The position numbers were made by a program, and so were the translations under genes. Below are positions 1 to 8,039 of a DNA stretch of 12,332 bases, in pieces. The notes under the pieces are model-generated. The model had not been told where the DNA came from and did not search any database. It saw only the letters and a list, made by a program, of their open reading frames with translations. The stretch's first letter is position 1. Each line of letters begins with the position of its first letter. The DNA is from an uncultured Clostridia bacterium (GTDB lineage Bacteria > Bacillota > Clostridia > Oscillospirales > Ruminococcaceae), in the NCBI GenBank assembly GCA_946183095.1, contig CAMHBE010000025.1, positions 1-12,332 of the forward strand, read 5' to 3'.

Positions 1-807
1 CCTTATAGCTTTTATAAGCTTTTTCAGCTCGTCCGTCCCGACCACGGAATAGATCATCTGACGATCGGAGTTGTTGTATGTCCCATGCGCTTCGATGCGG
101 GTAGCTCCGTGCCGGGTGAGGGAATTTATAACGTCCGCGACTTCCTTCGGATAATCGGTCACTATGAACATGGTGTTGCGCTTGTACCTTTTATATATAA
201 TGTTGATGACCTGCGTGGACGTGAACTGAAATATTATCGAGTACAGCGCCTTGTCCCAGCCGAAAATGAACCCGTCGGCTGTCAGCATGGCAGCGTTGAA
301 CATCAGTATATAGTTGAACGCGTCTATGTGGTATTTCTCCGATATCGCGATAGATATGAAGTCCGTACCTCCGCTGGTAGCCCCCGCTATCAGGCAGAGC
401 GATATCGAGAAACCGTTTATTATGCCGCCGAACACGCTTATCAGCAGCATATCCGACGTTACGGTATAATGCGGCAGAAGGTCGGTGAGCAGACCCGTAG
501 CAACTATCGTTATGAACGAGAATATCGTGAACCGCTTGCCTATCTTTCTGAACGCTATCGCAGCAGGAACGATGTTCATGCAGATGTAGATAGGGCTGTA
601 CGGGAGCTCTATCCCGAAGAACGACGAAAAAAGATCCTGTATAAGTATGGTAAGTCCCGAAAAACCGCCGGGCAGCAACTCACCGGTGTGGACGAAAGTG
701 TTTATGTTGAGCGACATTATAAGTCCCGCCGCGGCGCACAAAGTTACACGCCATGTGTCGTTCAGCAGTCTCCTGCCCAGTTTTCCGCCAAGTTTCTTCT
801 TGTCCAT
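1..807 (-). CDS. YitT family membrane protein (C-terminus cut by window edge)
   Basis: Translating the minus strand from 807 gives 269 codons open to base 1, so only the last few residues are missing (family members are usually about 280-290 aa). Residues about 20-205 form several hydrophobic segments with the family-type stretch GATSGGTDFISI near 142-153. Residues about 210-269 form a soluble domain of DUF2179 type (MFIVTDYPKEVADVINSL, then a segment around HGATRIEAHGTY). The family is a widespread integral membrane family of poorly known function. The ATG at 807 sits 10 nt after GGGAAAGG; an in-frame ATG at 816 lies too close to that site and is the less likely start. The gene lies 59 nt after the stop of the second ABC gene with no terminator between, so it is probably the last visible gene of the operon. 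The family call is firm; no function is claimed. Confidence 0.9.
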   Translation of the reverse strand, partial: MDKKKLGGKLGRRLLNDTWRVTLCAAAGLIMSLNINTFVHTGELLPGGFSGLTILIQDLFSSFFGIELPYSPIYICMNIVPAAIAFRKIGKRFTIFSFITIVATGLLTDLLPHYTVTSDMLLISVFGGIINGFSISLCLIAGATSGGTDFISIAISEKYHIDAFNYILMFNAAMLTADGFIFGWDKALYSIIFQFTSTQVINIIYKRYKRNTMFIVTDYPKEVADVINSLTRHGATRIEAHGTYNNSDRQMIYSVVGTDELKKLIKAIR

Positions 808-866
808 AACATCCATACCTTTCCCGCACTTGCCGATACCGTCAGGATATCCTCCGGCCGATGCAC

Positions 867-2681
867 TTAATTAACATAATACTGTGCCTGCGCCGCGAAC
901 ATCTCCGCATAGATGCCGCCGGGTATCTCCGAAAGTTCATCATGCGTGCCGTACTCCTTGATGGTGCTGTCTGAAAATACGGCAATACGGTCGCAGAACT
1001 TGCAGCTCGACAGGCGGTGCGAGATATAAACGGCAGTCTTTCCGCCCACAAGCGTATCGAACTGGCGGTAGATGTCGTATTCGGCGATCGGATCGAGTGC
1101 GGCTGTCGGCTCGTCAAGTATGACCACAGGCGCGTCTTTGTACAGCGCCCGTGCAATTGCCGCTTTCTGCCGCTGACCGCCCGAAAGCTCGGTGCCGTTC
1201 TCGTCGAAGCTCTTGAATATCATGGTGTCAAGGCCGTCCGGAAGTTTCCCGACATCATCCGCAAGTCCGCTCTTTGCTATGGTCTCGTTTACCGCGGGGT
1301 CATTTTTCGTATCATCGGAGAACGCGATATTCTCACGGAGACTGAACGCGAACAGGCTGAAATCCTGGAACACCACTGCGAACAGCCTGCGGTACTCCTC
1401 ATCCGAATATTCCTTGATGTTAACGCCGTCTATGAGTATCTCGCCCTCGGTAACGTCGTAAAGCCTGCACAGCAGCTTGATGAAGGTGGTCTTGCCCGCG
1501 CCGTTCATCCCGACGACGGACAGATGCTCGCCCTGCTTTATGGTGATATTGATGTTGCGCAGCACCCACTTCTCGGAGCGAGGATATCTGAACGACACGT
1601 TTCGGAACTCTATGACATGGCTGCTGCCCGTCACTTTTCGCGTACCTTTTGACATTGCCGCGGGGTAATCCATGAATTCGATGTAGCGGTGAGCGTAGCT
1701 GCACTTGTTGTAAATTCCCTGTATGCCGTCGATTATGCCGCTCAGCGAGAAATACAGCGTTCCCGCAGCACCTATGCACATGGAGAGATCGCCTATGGTT
1801 ATCGCACCTGTGAGCGCCATGTAACCGATATAGAAGTAGCTGATACCGTCCCGCAGTGAGTTGGTGAGATCCATTATCCACTGGAAGCCGCGTTCGTCAT
1901 GGGATTCTTTTTTCCACACGGTGAGCATCTTCTCGGAGTAGTGCTTCGCCTTGCGGTTCATCATGTCGGCGCTGTCGTAGAGACGGATATCCTTCCCGAA
2001 GCGAAAGTCGGAAAGATGCCAGAAGACGTAACCGAATATACGGTTGTATTTTGAAAGCTCAACAAAGCTGAGGCGTTCGATCTTGTTGATCTTCGCCTGA
2101 AACACGGTTATGAGCACCAGCGATACCGCCTGCACGGGCAGCAGCCACGGACAGGTGAAGATGATGATGCCCGCGCTCGATACCGCAGTTATGACATTCG
2201 TGAAGATGTAGTACACCGAGTCGGTGATGCCCATGATACCGCCGCTGTACCAGCTCATGCCCTCCTGCGCCTTGTTGAGCTTATCGAGAGCGTCGGGATC
2301 CTCGGTGTGCTGGAAGTCCATTTCCATTGCGCGCTCTGCAAGTTTGCGGTCGATGTATTCGTTGAACCACTCGCGCAGGATATCCTGCACATAGTTCCCC
2401 GCAGCCGCGATGATGCCCGAAAGCACAAGAACGCCCATAAATGCGGCAGCCCACAGTATCGCGGCGGTGATATGGGTCTGCACATCGCCGCCGCCCATTG
2501 CCACAAGCTCGTCGATGATGAACTTCGGGAATATCACTCCCGCGATGCCCGCCGCCGCGCTCGTGATCCCCATTATAATGTAGATTACGATAAAATACGG
2601 CTTTTCGCGAAGCATTATCCCGAACATGAATTTCAGCGTCGGCAGGACTTTGCCTTTGCGTTTTTCTTTCTTTTCAGACAT
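867..2681 (-). CDS. ABC exporter half-transporter (second of pair)
   Basis: A 604-aa fused permease-ATPase. Residues about 20-330 carry the transmembrane segments of a type-IV (ABCB-like) exporter fold, and about 355-600 the nucleotide-binding domain. Visible motifs: Walker A GMNGAGKTT (391-399, K397), Q-loop VFQD (Q439), signature LSGGQ (499-503), Walker B VVILDE with catalytic E524, and H-loop H555. All are intact, so this subunit should hydrolyse ATP. The open frame extends upstream to 2756, but the ATG at 2681 has AAGGAGG at 2691-2697 with a 9-nt spacer and is the better start. It overlaps the preceding ABC gene by 8 nt (ATGTCTGA), which implies translational coupling and a heterodimer. 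The C-terminus ends AQAQYYVN, matching IQAQYYVD in the partner, so the two look like ancient tandem duplicates. The substrate cannot be read from the sequence; peptides, lipids or drugs are all possible. Confidence 0.93.
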   Translation of the reverse strand: MSEKKEKRKGKVLPTLKFMFGIMLREKPYFIVIYIIMGITSAAAGIAGVIFPKFIIDELVAMGGGDVQTHITAAILWAAAFMGVLVLSGIIAAAGNYVQDILREWFNEYIDRKLAERAMEMDFQHTEDPDALDKLNKAQEGMSWYSGGIMGITDSVYYIFTNVITAVSSAGIIIFTCPWLLPVQAVSLVLITVFQAKINKIERLSFVELSKYNRIFGYVFWHLSDFRFGKDIRLYDSADMMNRKAKHYSEKMLTVWKKESHDERGFQWIMDLTNSLRDGISYFYIGYMALTGAITIGDLSMCIGAAGTLYFSLSGIIDGIQGIYNKCSYAHRYIEFMDYPAAMSKGTRKVTGSSHVIEFRNVSFRYPRSEKWVLRNINITIKQGEHLSVVGMNGAGKTTFIKLLCRLYDVTEGEILIDGVNIKEYSDEEYRRLFAVVFQDFSLFAFSLRENIAFSDDTKNDPAVNETIAKSGLADDVGKLPDGLDTMIFKSFDENGTELSGGQRQKAAIARALYKDAPVVILDEPTAALDPIAEYDIYRQFDTLVGGKTAVYISHRLSSCKFCDRIAVFSDSTIKEYGTHDELSEIPGGIYAEMFAAQAQYYVN

Positions 2682-4539
2682 TTGCCGCCGCCTCCTTCGC
2701 CCCGCTTTCCGCATCATCCACATAATACTGCGCCTGTATCCGGAACATCTCCGCATACGCGCCGTCCCTTTGCATCAGCTCGTCGTGGGTGCCGTATTCC
2801 TCCAGCCGCCCGTCCCTGAACATGGCGACATTGCGGCAGAACCGGGTGGAACTCAGCCTGTGGGATATATATACGGCGGTCTTCCCGCCGATAAGTTTAT
2901 CGAAGTCGTTATACAGCTTGCTTTCCGCGAGCGCATCGAGTGCCGCTGTAGGTTCGTCCAGCACCACCACGGGAGCATCCTTGTACAGTGCTCGCGCAAG
3001 AGCGAGTTTCTGCTTTTCGCCGCCGGACAGGTCAACGCCGTCGTCGTGTATGACTTTCAGTATCTCGGTGGTGACCCCGTCGGGCAGTTCTTTTAGCTTG
3101 TCGCCCATTCCGGCGTCGATAAGGCATTTTTCGGCTCTCTGCCTGTCGGTATTTTCGGGCGACTGCATCGAAACGTTCTCGCTCAGCGGGAACGCGAACA
3201 GCTCAACGTCCTGGAATACCGGCGAGAATGCGCGGTAATAGCTGTGCTTGCTGTATTCGCGGATATTCACGCCGTTGAGCAGTATCTCACCTTCGGTCGG
3301 CTCGTAAAGCCGCAGCAGCAGCTTGATGAAAGTGGATTTTCCGGCACCGTTCAGACCTACCACCGCAAGACGCTCTCCGGCTTTTACGGTAACAGACAGG
3401 TTTTCGAGGGCGTATTTCTCCGAATGGGGATATCTGAACGACACGTTCTTAAACTCGAACTCCCACTTGTCCGCACGGGGAAGCTCCCTGCCCGCCGAAA
3501 CGTCCTCCCCGCCTGAATAATCGAGGAAGCTGCGCAGATCATCGACCTGACGGGCGCGCTGGAACAGATCCGCCACTCCGCCCAGAAGGTTGTTCAGATA
3601 GTTGAACATGGTGGTGGAGCTTGCGACATAAAGCGTGAAATCACCGATAGACACTTCACCGCGCGATACCGCGTAAATGAGGTGTATGTACACGAAAAGC
3701 TGCACGCCCTGCGTTATTAAAGTGGATGTGAGCGCAACGGCGAACCACACCTTCTCGTTCTTCACCTGCGCGTCATAGCGTTCTTTCTGCAATGCCGCAT
3801 ATTTCTCCGTGAGCCAGTCCTTCAGTCCGAACAAGCGCACTTCCTTAGCGAATTTGAAGTCGGTGACCTCCTGCTTCATGTATTCGCTCTTGCGCCACCA
3901 CTTTGCCAGCGGATCCCAGACATGAGCCTTTCCCCACTTGTTGGCGAAGTTGCGCACCGCGAAATTCAGCACGGCAAGTACCGCTATGCCGAGCATTATC
4001 CACACATTCAGCGTACCGAGTATCGCTATGCCGACAGCGGTCACCGCGAGAGAGCGCAAAAAATCGAAGGAGTGTCTCATAAGCCCCTCAACGCCCTCAT
4101 CGTTGTTCTGACAGGCGTTTGTCGCTTTCTGATAGCAGTCCATGAGGTCGGGGTCTTCGAGACACGGGAAGTCAATGCTCATGATCTTTACGTTCTTTTC
4201 GAGCATAAGTCTGAAACGCACGAATATAAAACGATACCACTCGTAGGAATAGAGCGAATTCAGCATGGTAGCCGCGATCTGCACGCCCGTGAATATCAGC
4301 ATCATCACGAGCAGTTCCGACGGTTCGCCCCTGCCGGTTATCATGTCTATGATGAACTTCGACATGAACGTCCAGAGGTAGTTCATGAACGGCGCACAGA
4401 CGACGCCCAGCACCATGAACGCGAGCATGACCTTATCGTACTTCACTATCGCGGCGAACACCCATCTGATGTCGCTGACAAGCCCGTAATCCCGGTGCAG
4501 GGGGTTCTTCTTTTCGTCACTTTGTTTTTTCTTTTTCAT
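2674..4539 (-). CDS. ABC exporter half-transporter (first of pair)
   Basis: A 621-aa permease-ATPase fusion with a short, very basic N-terminus (MKKKKQSDEKK), transmembrane segments at about 30-330 and a nucleotide-binding domain at about 358-605. Motifs: Walker A GLNGAGKST (395-403, K401), Q-loop VFQD (Q443), signature LSGGE (504-508), Walker B VVVLDE (524-529, E529) and H560. Many heterodimeric Bacillota exporters have one degenerate ATP site; here neither partner shows the usual loss of the catalytic glutamate or H-loop histidine. The ATG at 4539 follows GAGAGGTG with a short spacer, and the gene starts 22 nt after the cardiolipin synthase stop, so it is co-transcribed. It ends inside the start of the next ABC gene. 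The extra tail after QAQYYVDD (ESGAKEAAANV) contains the ribosome binding site of the downstream gene. The substrate is unknown. Confidence 0.93.
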   Translation of the reverse strand: MKKKKQSDEKKNPLHRDYGLVSDIRWVFAAIVKYDKVMLAFMVLGVVCAPFMNYLWTFMSKFIIDMITGRGEPSELLVMMLIFTGVQIAATMLNSLYSYEWYRFIFVRFRLMLEKNVKIMSIDFPCLEDPDLMDCYQKATNACQNNDEGVEGLMRHSFDFLRSLAVTAVGIAILGTLNVWIMLGIAVLAVLNFAVRNFANKWGKAHVWDPLAKWWRKSEYMKQEVTDFKFAKEVRLFGLKDWLTEKYAALQKERYDAQVKNEKVWFAVALTSTLITQGVQLFVYIHLIYAVSRGEVSIGDFTLYVASSTTMFNYLNNLLGGVADLFQRARQVDDLRSFLDYSGGEDVSAGRELPRADKWEFEFKNVSFRYPHSEKYALENLSVTVKAGERLAVVGLNGAGKSTFIKLLLRLYEPTEGEILLNGVNIREYSKHSYYRAFSPVFQDVELFAFPLSENVSMQSPENTDRQRAEKCLIDAGMGDKLKELPDGVTTEILKVIHDDGVDLSGGEKQKLALARALYKDAPVVVLDEPTAALDALAESKLYNDFDKLIGGKTAVYISHRLSSTRFCRNVAMFRDGRLEEYGTHDELMQRDGAYAEMFRIQAQYYVDDAESGAKEAAANV

Positions 4540-4561
4540 GACACCTCTCGGACAGTCCCGA

Positions 4562-6127
4562 TCACATCAGCGGAGCAACTATCTTCATAAACGCGCCCAT
4601 AAGCTTATAGGACAGCTTCTCGTTCTTTATCGTTTCGGGCGTTACCTCACGGCATTTGGTGAGAGTTTCCGAAAAGTCACGCTCTATATCAGATATGCAG
4701 TCTGTGCCGTACATATACGTCGCACACTCGAAATGATGATAGAGACTGCGGTAATCGAGGTTTATCGTTCCGACGACAGCCTTTATGTCATCACTCACGA
4801 ACAGCTTTGCGTGAACAAATCCGGGGGTGTATTCGTAGATCTTCACGCCTGACTTCACGAGCGACTTGTAGTGTGTTTTTGCAAGGGCGAATGCCGCTTT
4901 CTTGTCGGGGATGCCCGGAAGTATCAGCTTAACATCGACACCGCGTTCCGCCGCGAATTTCAGCGCAGTTTCAAGCTCACCGTCAAGTATCAGGTACGGT
5001 GTCATGATGTGGACGTAATCCGACGCGCGGTTCAGGATATCCATATACACGCTTTCTCCGAGCTTATCGTCATCGAGCGGGCAGTCTCCGTAGGGCATCA
5101 CATATCCTGCCGCCTGCACCGGCTCGGTCTCGGCGTTCACTTCGCTCCAGTCGGGTGTTTTTTCCGTGATGTTCCACATCTGCAGGAACATGAGCGTGAA
5201 GCTCCGTACAGCCTCTCCCTTCAGCATTAGCGCAGTATCTTTCCAATGTCCGAACCGCGAACCGATGTTTATGTACTCATCCGCAAGGTTCACACCGCCG
5301 TTGAACGCGACTTTTCCGTCGATCACGAGTATCTTGCGGTGATCGCGGTAGTTGTAGCTCGTTGAGATGAACGGCGCGATAGGCGAGAACGCGCGGCATT
5401 TTATCCCCAGCTTTTCAAGGCGCTGCGGGTAGTCATGCGGCAGAAGCGCTATCTCGCACATACCGTCATACATCACGCGGACATCGACGCCCGCTTTCGC
5501 CTTTTCCGCAAGCACGGCAAGTATGCTTCCCCACATCTTACCCTCGTCGATGATGAAGTATTCGAGGAATATGAATTTTTCTGCTTTGCGCAGTTCTTCG
5601 AGCATTACGGGAAATTTATCGTCGCCCAGCGGGAAATATTTCACGGACGTATTGCTCCACAGCGGGTAGCTTCCGCTCCGACAGGCATATCTGCACAGAT
5701 CGTCGGTTGCCGATGCCGTGATCTCCGGAAGCTGCATGACATCATCATTTGACGGCAGGATATCCTTCGTTTCGGAGATAAGCTCCCCTACCCTGTCTCT
5801 TACCGTGCGATGACCCACATCGGCTTTCGTGAAGAACAGGAACAGCGTAGCCGGAAGCGGTACCAGCGCTATCAGCGTGAGCCACGTCAGCTTTGCCGAA
5901 TAGTCCATGCTGCAGTTGAAAAGATAAAACAGCATCACCACGGAGAACACGACCTGTACCACGGAGAACCATTTGAAATACTCGTCCAGCCATACGAACA
6001 AGAGCGCCAGCAGTGCAAGCTGGAGCAGTATCAGCAGCACTACCAGACCTATGCGCCCGAACAAAATGCGCAGGACACCTTTTTTGTTTCTTTTTTTGAG
6101 TCTTATGATGTTTTCTTCGTTTTGCAT
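4562..6127 (-). CDS. cls: Cardiolipin synthase (phospholipase D superfamily)
   Basis: A 521-aa protein. An amphipathic basic N-terminus is followed by hydrophobic segments at about 24-46, 54-71 and 80-100, then two phospholipase D catalytic repeats. The first HKD motif is H263-K265-D270 (HRKILVID), the second H439-K441-D446 (HAKLFVSD), each followed by the usual downstream residues (NGGVNLADEY and GTINLDYRS). This is the domain order and length of bacterial Cls, which joins two phosphatidylglycerols to make cardiolipin plus glycerol at the membrane. The frame also opens from a TTG at 6154, but the ATG at 6127 has GGGGGA about 7 nt upstream and gives a normal N-terminus. It is the first gene of the leftward operon, with its promoter at 6204-6232. 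The name is firm at family level; a related transphosphatidylase activity cannot be excluded. Confidence 0.93.
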   Translation of the reverse strand: MQNEENIIRLKKRNKKGVLRILFGRIGLVVLLILLQLALLALLFVWLDEYFKWFSVVQVVFSVVMLFYLFNCSMDYSAKLTWLTLIALVPLPATLFLFFTKADVGHRTVRDRVGELISETKDILPSNDDVMQLPEITASATDDLCRYACRSGSYPLWSNTSVKYFPLGDDKFPVMLEELRKAEKFIFLEYFIIDEGKMWGSILAVLAEKAKAGVDVRVMYDGMCEIALLPHDYPQRLEKLGIKCRAFSPIAPFISTSYNYRDHRKILVIDGKVAFNGGVNLADEYINIGSRFGHWKDTALMLKGEAVRSFTLMFLQMWNITEKTPDWSEVNAETEPVQAAGYVMPYGDCPLDDDKLGESVYMDILNRASDYVHIMTPYLILDGELETALKFAAERGVDVKLILPGIPDKKAAFALAKTHYKSLVKSGVKIYEYTPGFVHAKLFVSDDIKAVVGTINLDYRSLYHHFECATYMYGTDCISDIERDFSETLTKCREVTPETIKNEKLSYKLMGAFMKIVAPLM

Positions 6128-6203
6128 CTTTTTTCCCCCATTTTTTGCAGGCAATGCCGTAAAATGACAAAACGGCGCTGCCAGGATTTGCTAATGCAAT
6201 GAT

Positions 6204-6232
6204 ATTATACCACACACTACATAAAATAGCAA
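6204..6232 (-). promoter_or_regulatory. Sigma-A promoter of the cls-ABC-ABC-yitT operon
   Basis: On the minus strand, TTGCTA (6227-6232) is separated by exactly 17 bp from a perfect TATAAT (6204-6209). TGG directly before the -10 makes it an extended -10 promoter. The 5' untranslated region to the ATG at 6127 would be about 70 nt. The -35 box ends 13 nt from the left edge of the MITE-like element. Confidence 0.8.
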
Positions 6233-6241
6233 GTATTTTTG

Positions 6242-6477
6242 TACAGGGCTCCTCTAAAAACCTATTGTCGTTCAGGCGTGCCGACAATAAATCGTGTCAG
6301 CCTTTTTGCGCCGCGTCCTGCGGCGTTTGAGCTGACACATTGATGCCTCCTGCATCAGTCGGCAGATTGTACAAATTTTTTGCAGGCATACTGTCGTATG
6401 TCAAGGAAAATTTGTGCAATATGACGGCTTTAGGGCGGTGCGAATGGGCGGCAAGAGGTTTTTAGAGGTGCCCTACA
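6242..6477. mobile_element. MITE-like non-autonomous element with terminal inverted repeats and TACA target duplication
   Basis: AGGGCTCCTCTAAAAACCT (6245-6263) is the inverted copy of AGGTTTTTAGAGGTGCCCT (6456-6474), matching at 18 of 19 positions. Starting the element at GGG and ending it at CCC gives 6246-6473, 228 bp. TACA then flanks it on both sides (6242-6245 and 6474-6477), as expected of a 4-bp target-site duplication. No transposase or other credible gene lies inside; the interior is a run of hairpins. It sits in the spacer between two divergent promoters. Classification as a MITE is inferred from structure; the parent transposase family is not identified here. Confidence 0.82.
6264..6420. 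repeat. Series of internal stem-loops in the MITE-like element
   Basis: Consecutive inverted repeats fill the element. ATTGTCG (6264-6270) pairs with CGACAAT (6282-6288). GTGTCAGC (6294-6301) pairs with GCTGACAC (6331-6338) and encloses CGCCGC (6309-6314) with GCGGCG (6320-6325). TGATGC (6341-6346) pairs with GCATCA (6352-6357). ATTGTACAAATTTT (6366-6379) pairs at 13 of 14 positions with AAAATTTGTGCAAT (6407-6420), enclosing CATAC (6387-6391) with GTATG (6396-6400). Read from either strand this would fold into a compact multi-arm structure. Whether it is transcribed is unknown. Confidence 0.8.
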
Positions 6478-6493
6478 TATTGTAAATTCGGGA

Positions 6494-6522
6494 TTGACTT
6501 TGTCGGGCGCTGGTGGTAAAAT
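6494..6522 (+). promoter_or_regulatory. Sigma-A promoter of the GT4-GH13 operon
   Basis: TTGACT (6494-6499) and TAAAAT (6517-6522) are separated by exactly 17 bp. Transcription would start near 6529, giving a short leader before the ribosome binding site AGAGAGG (6544-6550) and the ATG at 6558. The -35 box lies 20 nt from the right edge of the MITE-like element. Confidence 0.8.
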
Positions 6523-6557
6523 ATAGATATAATGAAATATAACAGAGAGGTACAGCT

Positions 6558-8039
6558 ATGAACGTATGCCTGCTTAATGACTCATTCCCGCCTGTGATAG
6601 ACGGGGTCGCAAATACCGTTATGAACTACGCGTCGGTCCTTGAAGGGATGGACGGTGTCAGCGCCGCTGTGGGGACTCCCGAATACCCCGGTGCGGATTA
6701 CAGCTCTTACCCATATACGGTGATACCCTACAGCAGCTATGACACCACCGCCATAATCAGCGGCTACCGCGCGGGAAATCCCCTCGCAATGAAAGCCATA
6801 AACGCGCTGAAAAATTTCTCGCCCGATATAATACATTCCCACTGCCCCGTTTCGTCCACGATAATGGCACGGATACTGCGCAAGGAGACAGGAGCGCCGG
6901 TGATCTTCACCTACCACACGAAGTTCGATGTGGATATCGCCGCCGCAACAAGCTCGAAGCTGCTTCAGAAAGAAACGATACGGGCGCTCGCGTCAAACAT
7001 AAGCGCCTGCGACGAGGTCTGGACGGTGAGCAGGGGCGCGGGTGAAAATCTCCGCTCCCTCGGATATGAGGGCGATTATGTCGTCATGAACAACGGCGTT
7101 GATTTTGCAAAAGGCAGAGCCGACGAAAAGGCTGTTGCGGATGCCGCAGAAGGGTACGATCTTCCCGCGGGAGTTCCCGTGTTCCTTTTTGTCGGTCGCA
7201 TCATGAAGTACAAGGGTCTGCCGCTCATACTTGATGCTGTGCGTATGCTTTCGGAAAATGACATCGACTTCCGCATGGTGTTCGTGGGTTCGGGCAGAGA
7301 TGCCGACGAACTGAAAGCGACGGTCAGAAACTACGGTATAACGCTGTACGAAAAGAACGGTGACAGCATAATAAAGACTGGCGGCAGCAGACAACACGGC
7401 GCGGTGATATTCACGGGGCCCGTATATGACAGAGGTGCGCTGCGTGCGTGGAACACCCGCGCCGATCTGTTCCTTTTCCCGTCCACCTACGATACCAACG
7501 GGATAGTAGTCCGCGAAGCTGCCGCCTGCGGGCTCGCGAGCGTACTGATAAAGGGTTCATGCGCCGCTGAAGGCATCACCGACGGACGAAACGGATATAT
7601 CATAGATGAAACACCGGACGCTATGTTCGGGCTTCTGAAGGAGCTGTCCGCACATCTCTCCGATACCGCGCAGGTCGGGCAGAACGCTATGGATGAGATC
7701 TATCTTTCGTGGGAGGACAGCGTAAAGACCGCATATAAGCGATATGAGGAAGTCCTTCGCATGAAGAAGGCGGGAGAGCTTGCGGAACGCAAAAAGGGAG
7801 CTTCCGATCATCTGCTCGACATGAGCGCGGAACTCATAGACAGGTTCACCGCAGTCTCACAGAAGCACGATGCGCTTTACGACAGGTTCCGCGAGAATAT
7901 GTACGGTATGAAGGAGAACTTCTCGGAGGCGGAAAAGCGCCTTTCCGAAAAAGCAGAAAACATGAAGAGCGTTCTTATGAGATTTGAAAACAATGTGAGG
8001 GAGGAACTCGGGAGATCATGGAACAAGCGTCAGAAGTAA
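6558..8039 (+). CDS. GT4-family glycosyltransferase, glucosyl-diacylglycerol synthase-like
   Basis: A 493-aa retaining glycosyltransferase of GT-B fold. The N-terminal domain (about 1-190) opens with NDSFPPVIDGVANTV, the acceptor-side signature of GT4 enzymes that glucosylate diacylglycerol, and contains HSHCP (93-97) and FTYHTKFD (117-124). The nucleotide-sugar domain (about 200-375) has FVGRIMKYKGL (211-221) and the PSTYDTNGIVVREAAACG region. The family EX7E motif appears as D312-x7-E320, an Asp replacing the first Glu. Residues about 395-493 are a charged, helical, probably coiled-coil extension (DRF, KHDALYDRFRENMYG, FSEAEKRLSEKAENMK) that could bind membrane or a partner. AGAGAGG with a 7-nt spacer fixes the start. 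The 3' end overlaps the GH13 gene by 22 nt. A lipid acceptor is inferred from similarity to alMGS-type enzymes; a soluble glucan or sugar acceptor remains possible. Confidence 0.85.
   Translation: MNVCLLNDSFPPVIDGVANTVMNYASVLEGMDGVSAAVGTPEYPGADYSSYPYTVIPYSSYDTTAIISGYRAGNPLAMKAINALKNFSPDIIHSHCPVSSTIMARILRKETGAPVIFTYHTKFDVDIAAATSSKLLQKETIRALASNISACDEVWTVSRGAGENLRSLGYEGDYVVMNNGVDFAKGRADEKAVADAAEGYDLPAGVPVFLFVGRIMKYKGLPLILDAVRMLSENDIDFRMVFVGSGRDADELKATVRNYGITLYEKNGDSIIKTGGSRQHGAVIFTGPVYDRGALRAWNTRADLFLFPSTYDTNGIVVREAAACGLASVLIKGSCAAEGITDGRNGYIIDETPDAMFGLLKELSAHLSDTAQVGQNAMDEIYLSWEDSVKTAYKRYEEVLRMKKAGELAERKKGASDHLLDMSAELIDRFTAVSQKHDALYDRFRENMYGMKENFSEAEKRLSEKAENMKSVLMRFENNVREELGRSWNKRQK

Noticed and set aside
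85..870. A 261-codon plus-strand open frame
   Set aside because: It is antisense to the YitT gene, whose translation shows clear family motifs; the plus-strand product is rich in Tyr and Arg with no recognisable domain.
5745..6287. A 180-codon minus-strand frame overlapping the cls start and the element end
   Set aside because: It is out of frame with cls, runs across the promoter and into the MITE-like element, and shows no family motif.
6246..6473. Riboswitch or attenuator in the leader of either divergent operon
   Set aside because: The hairpins lie upstream of both promoters, outside both predicted leaders, and the terminal repeats with TACA duplication explain the structure better.
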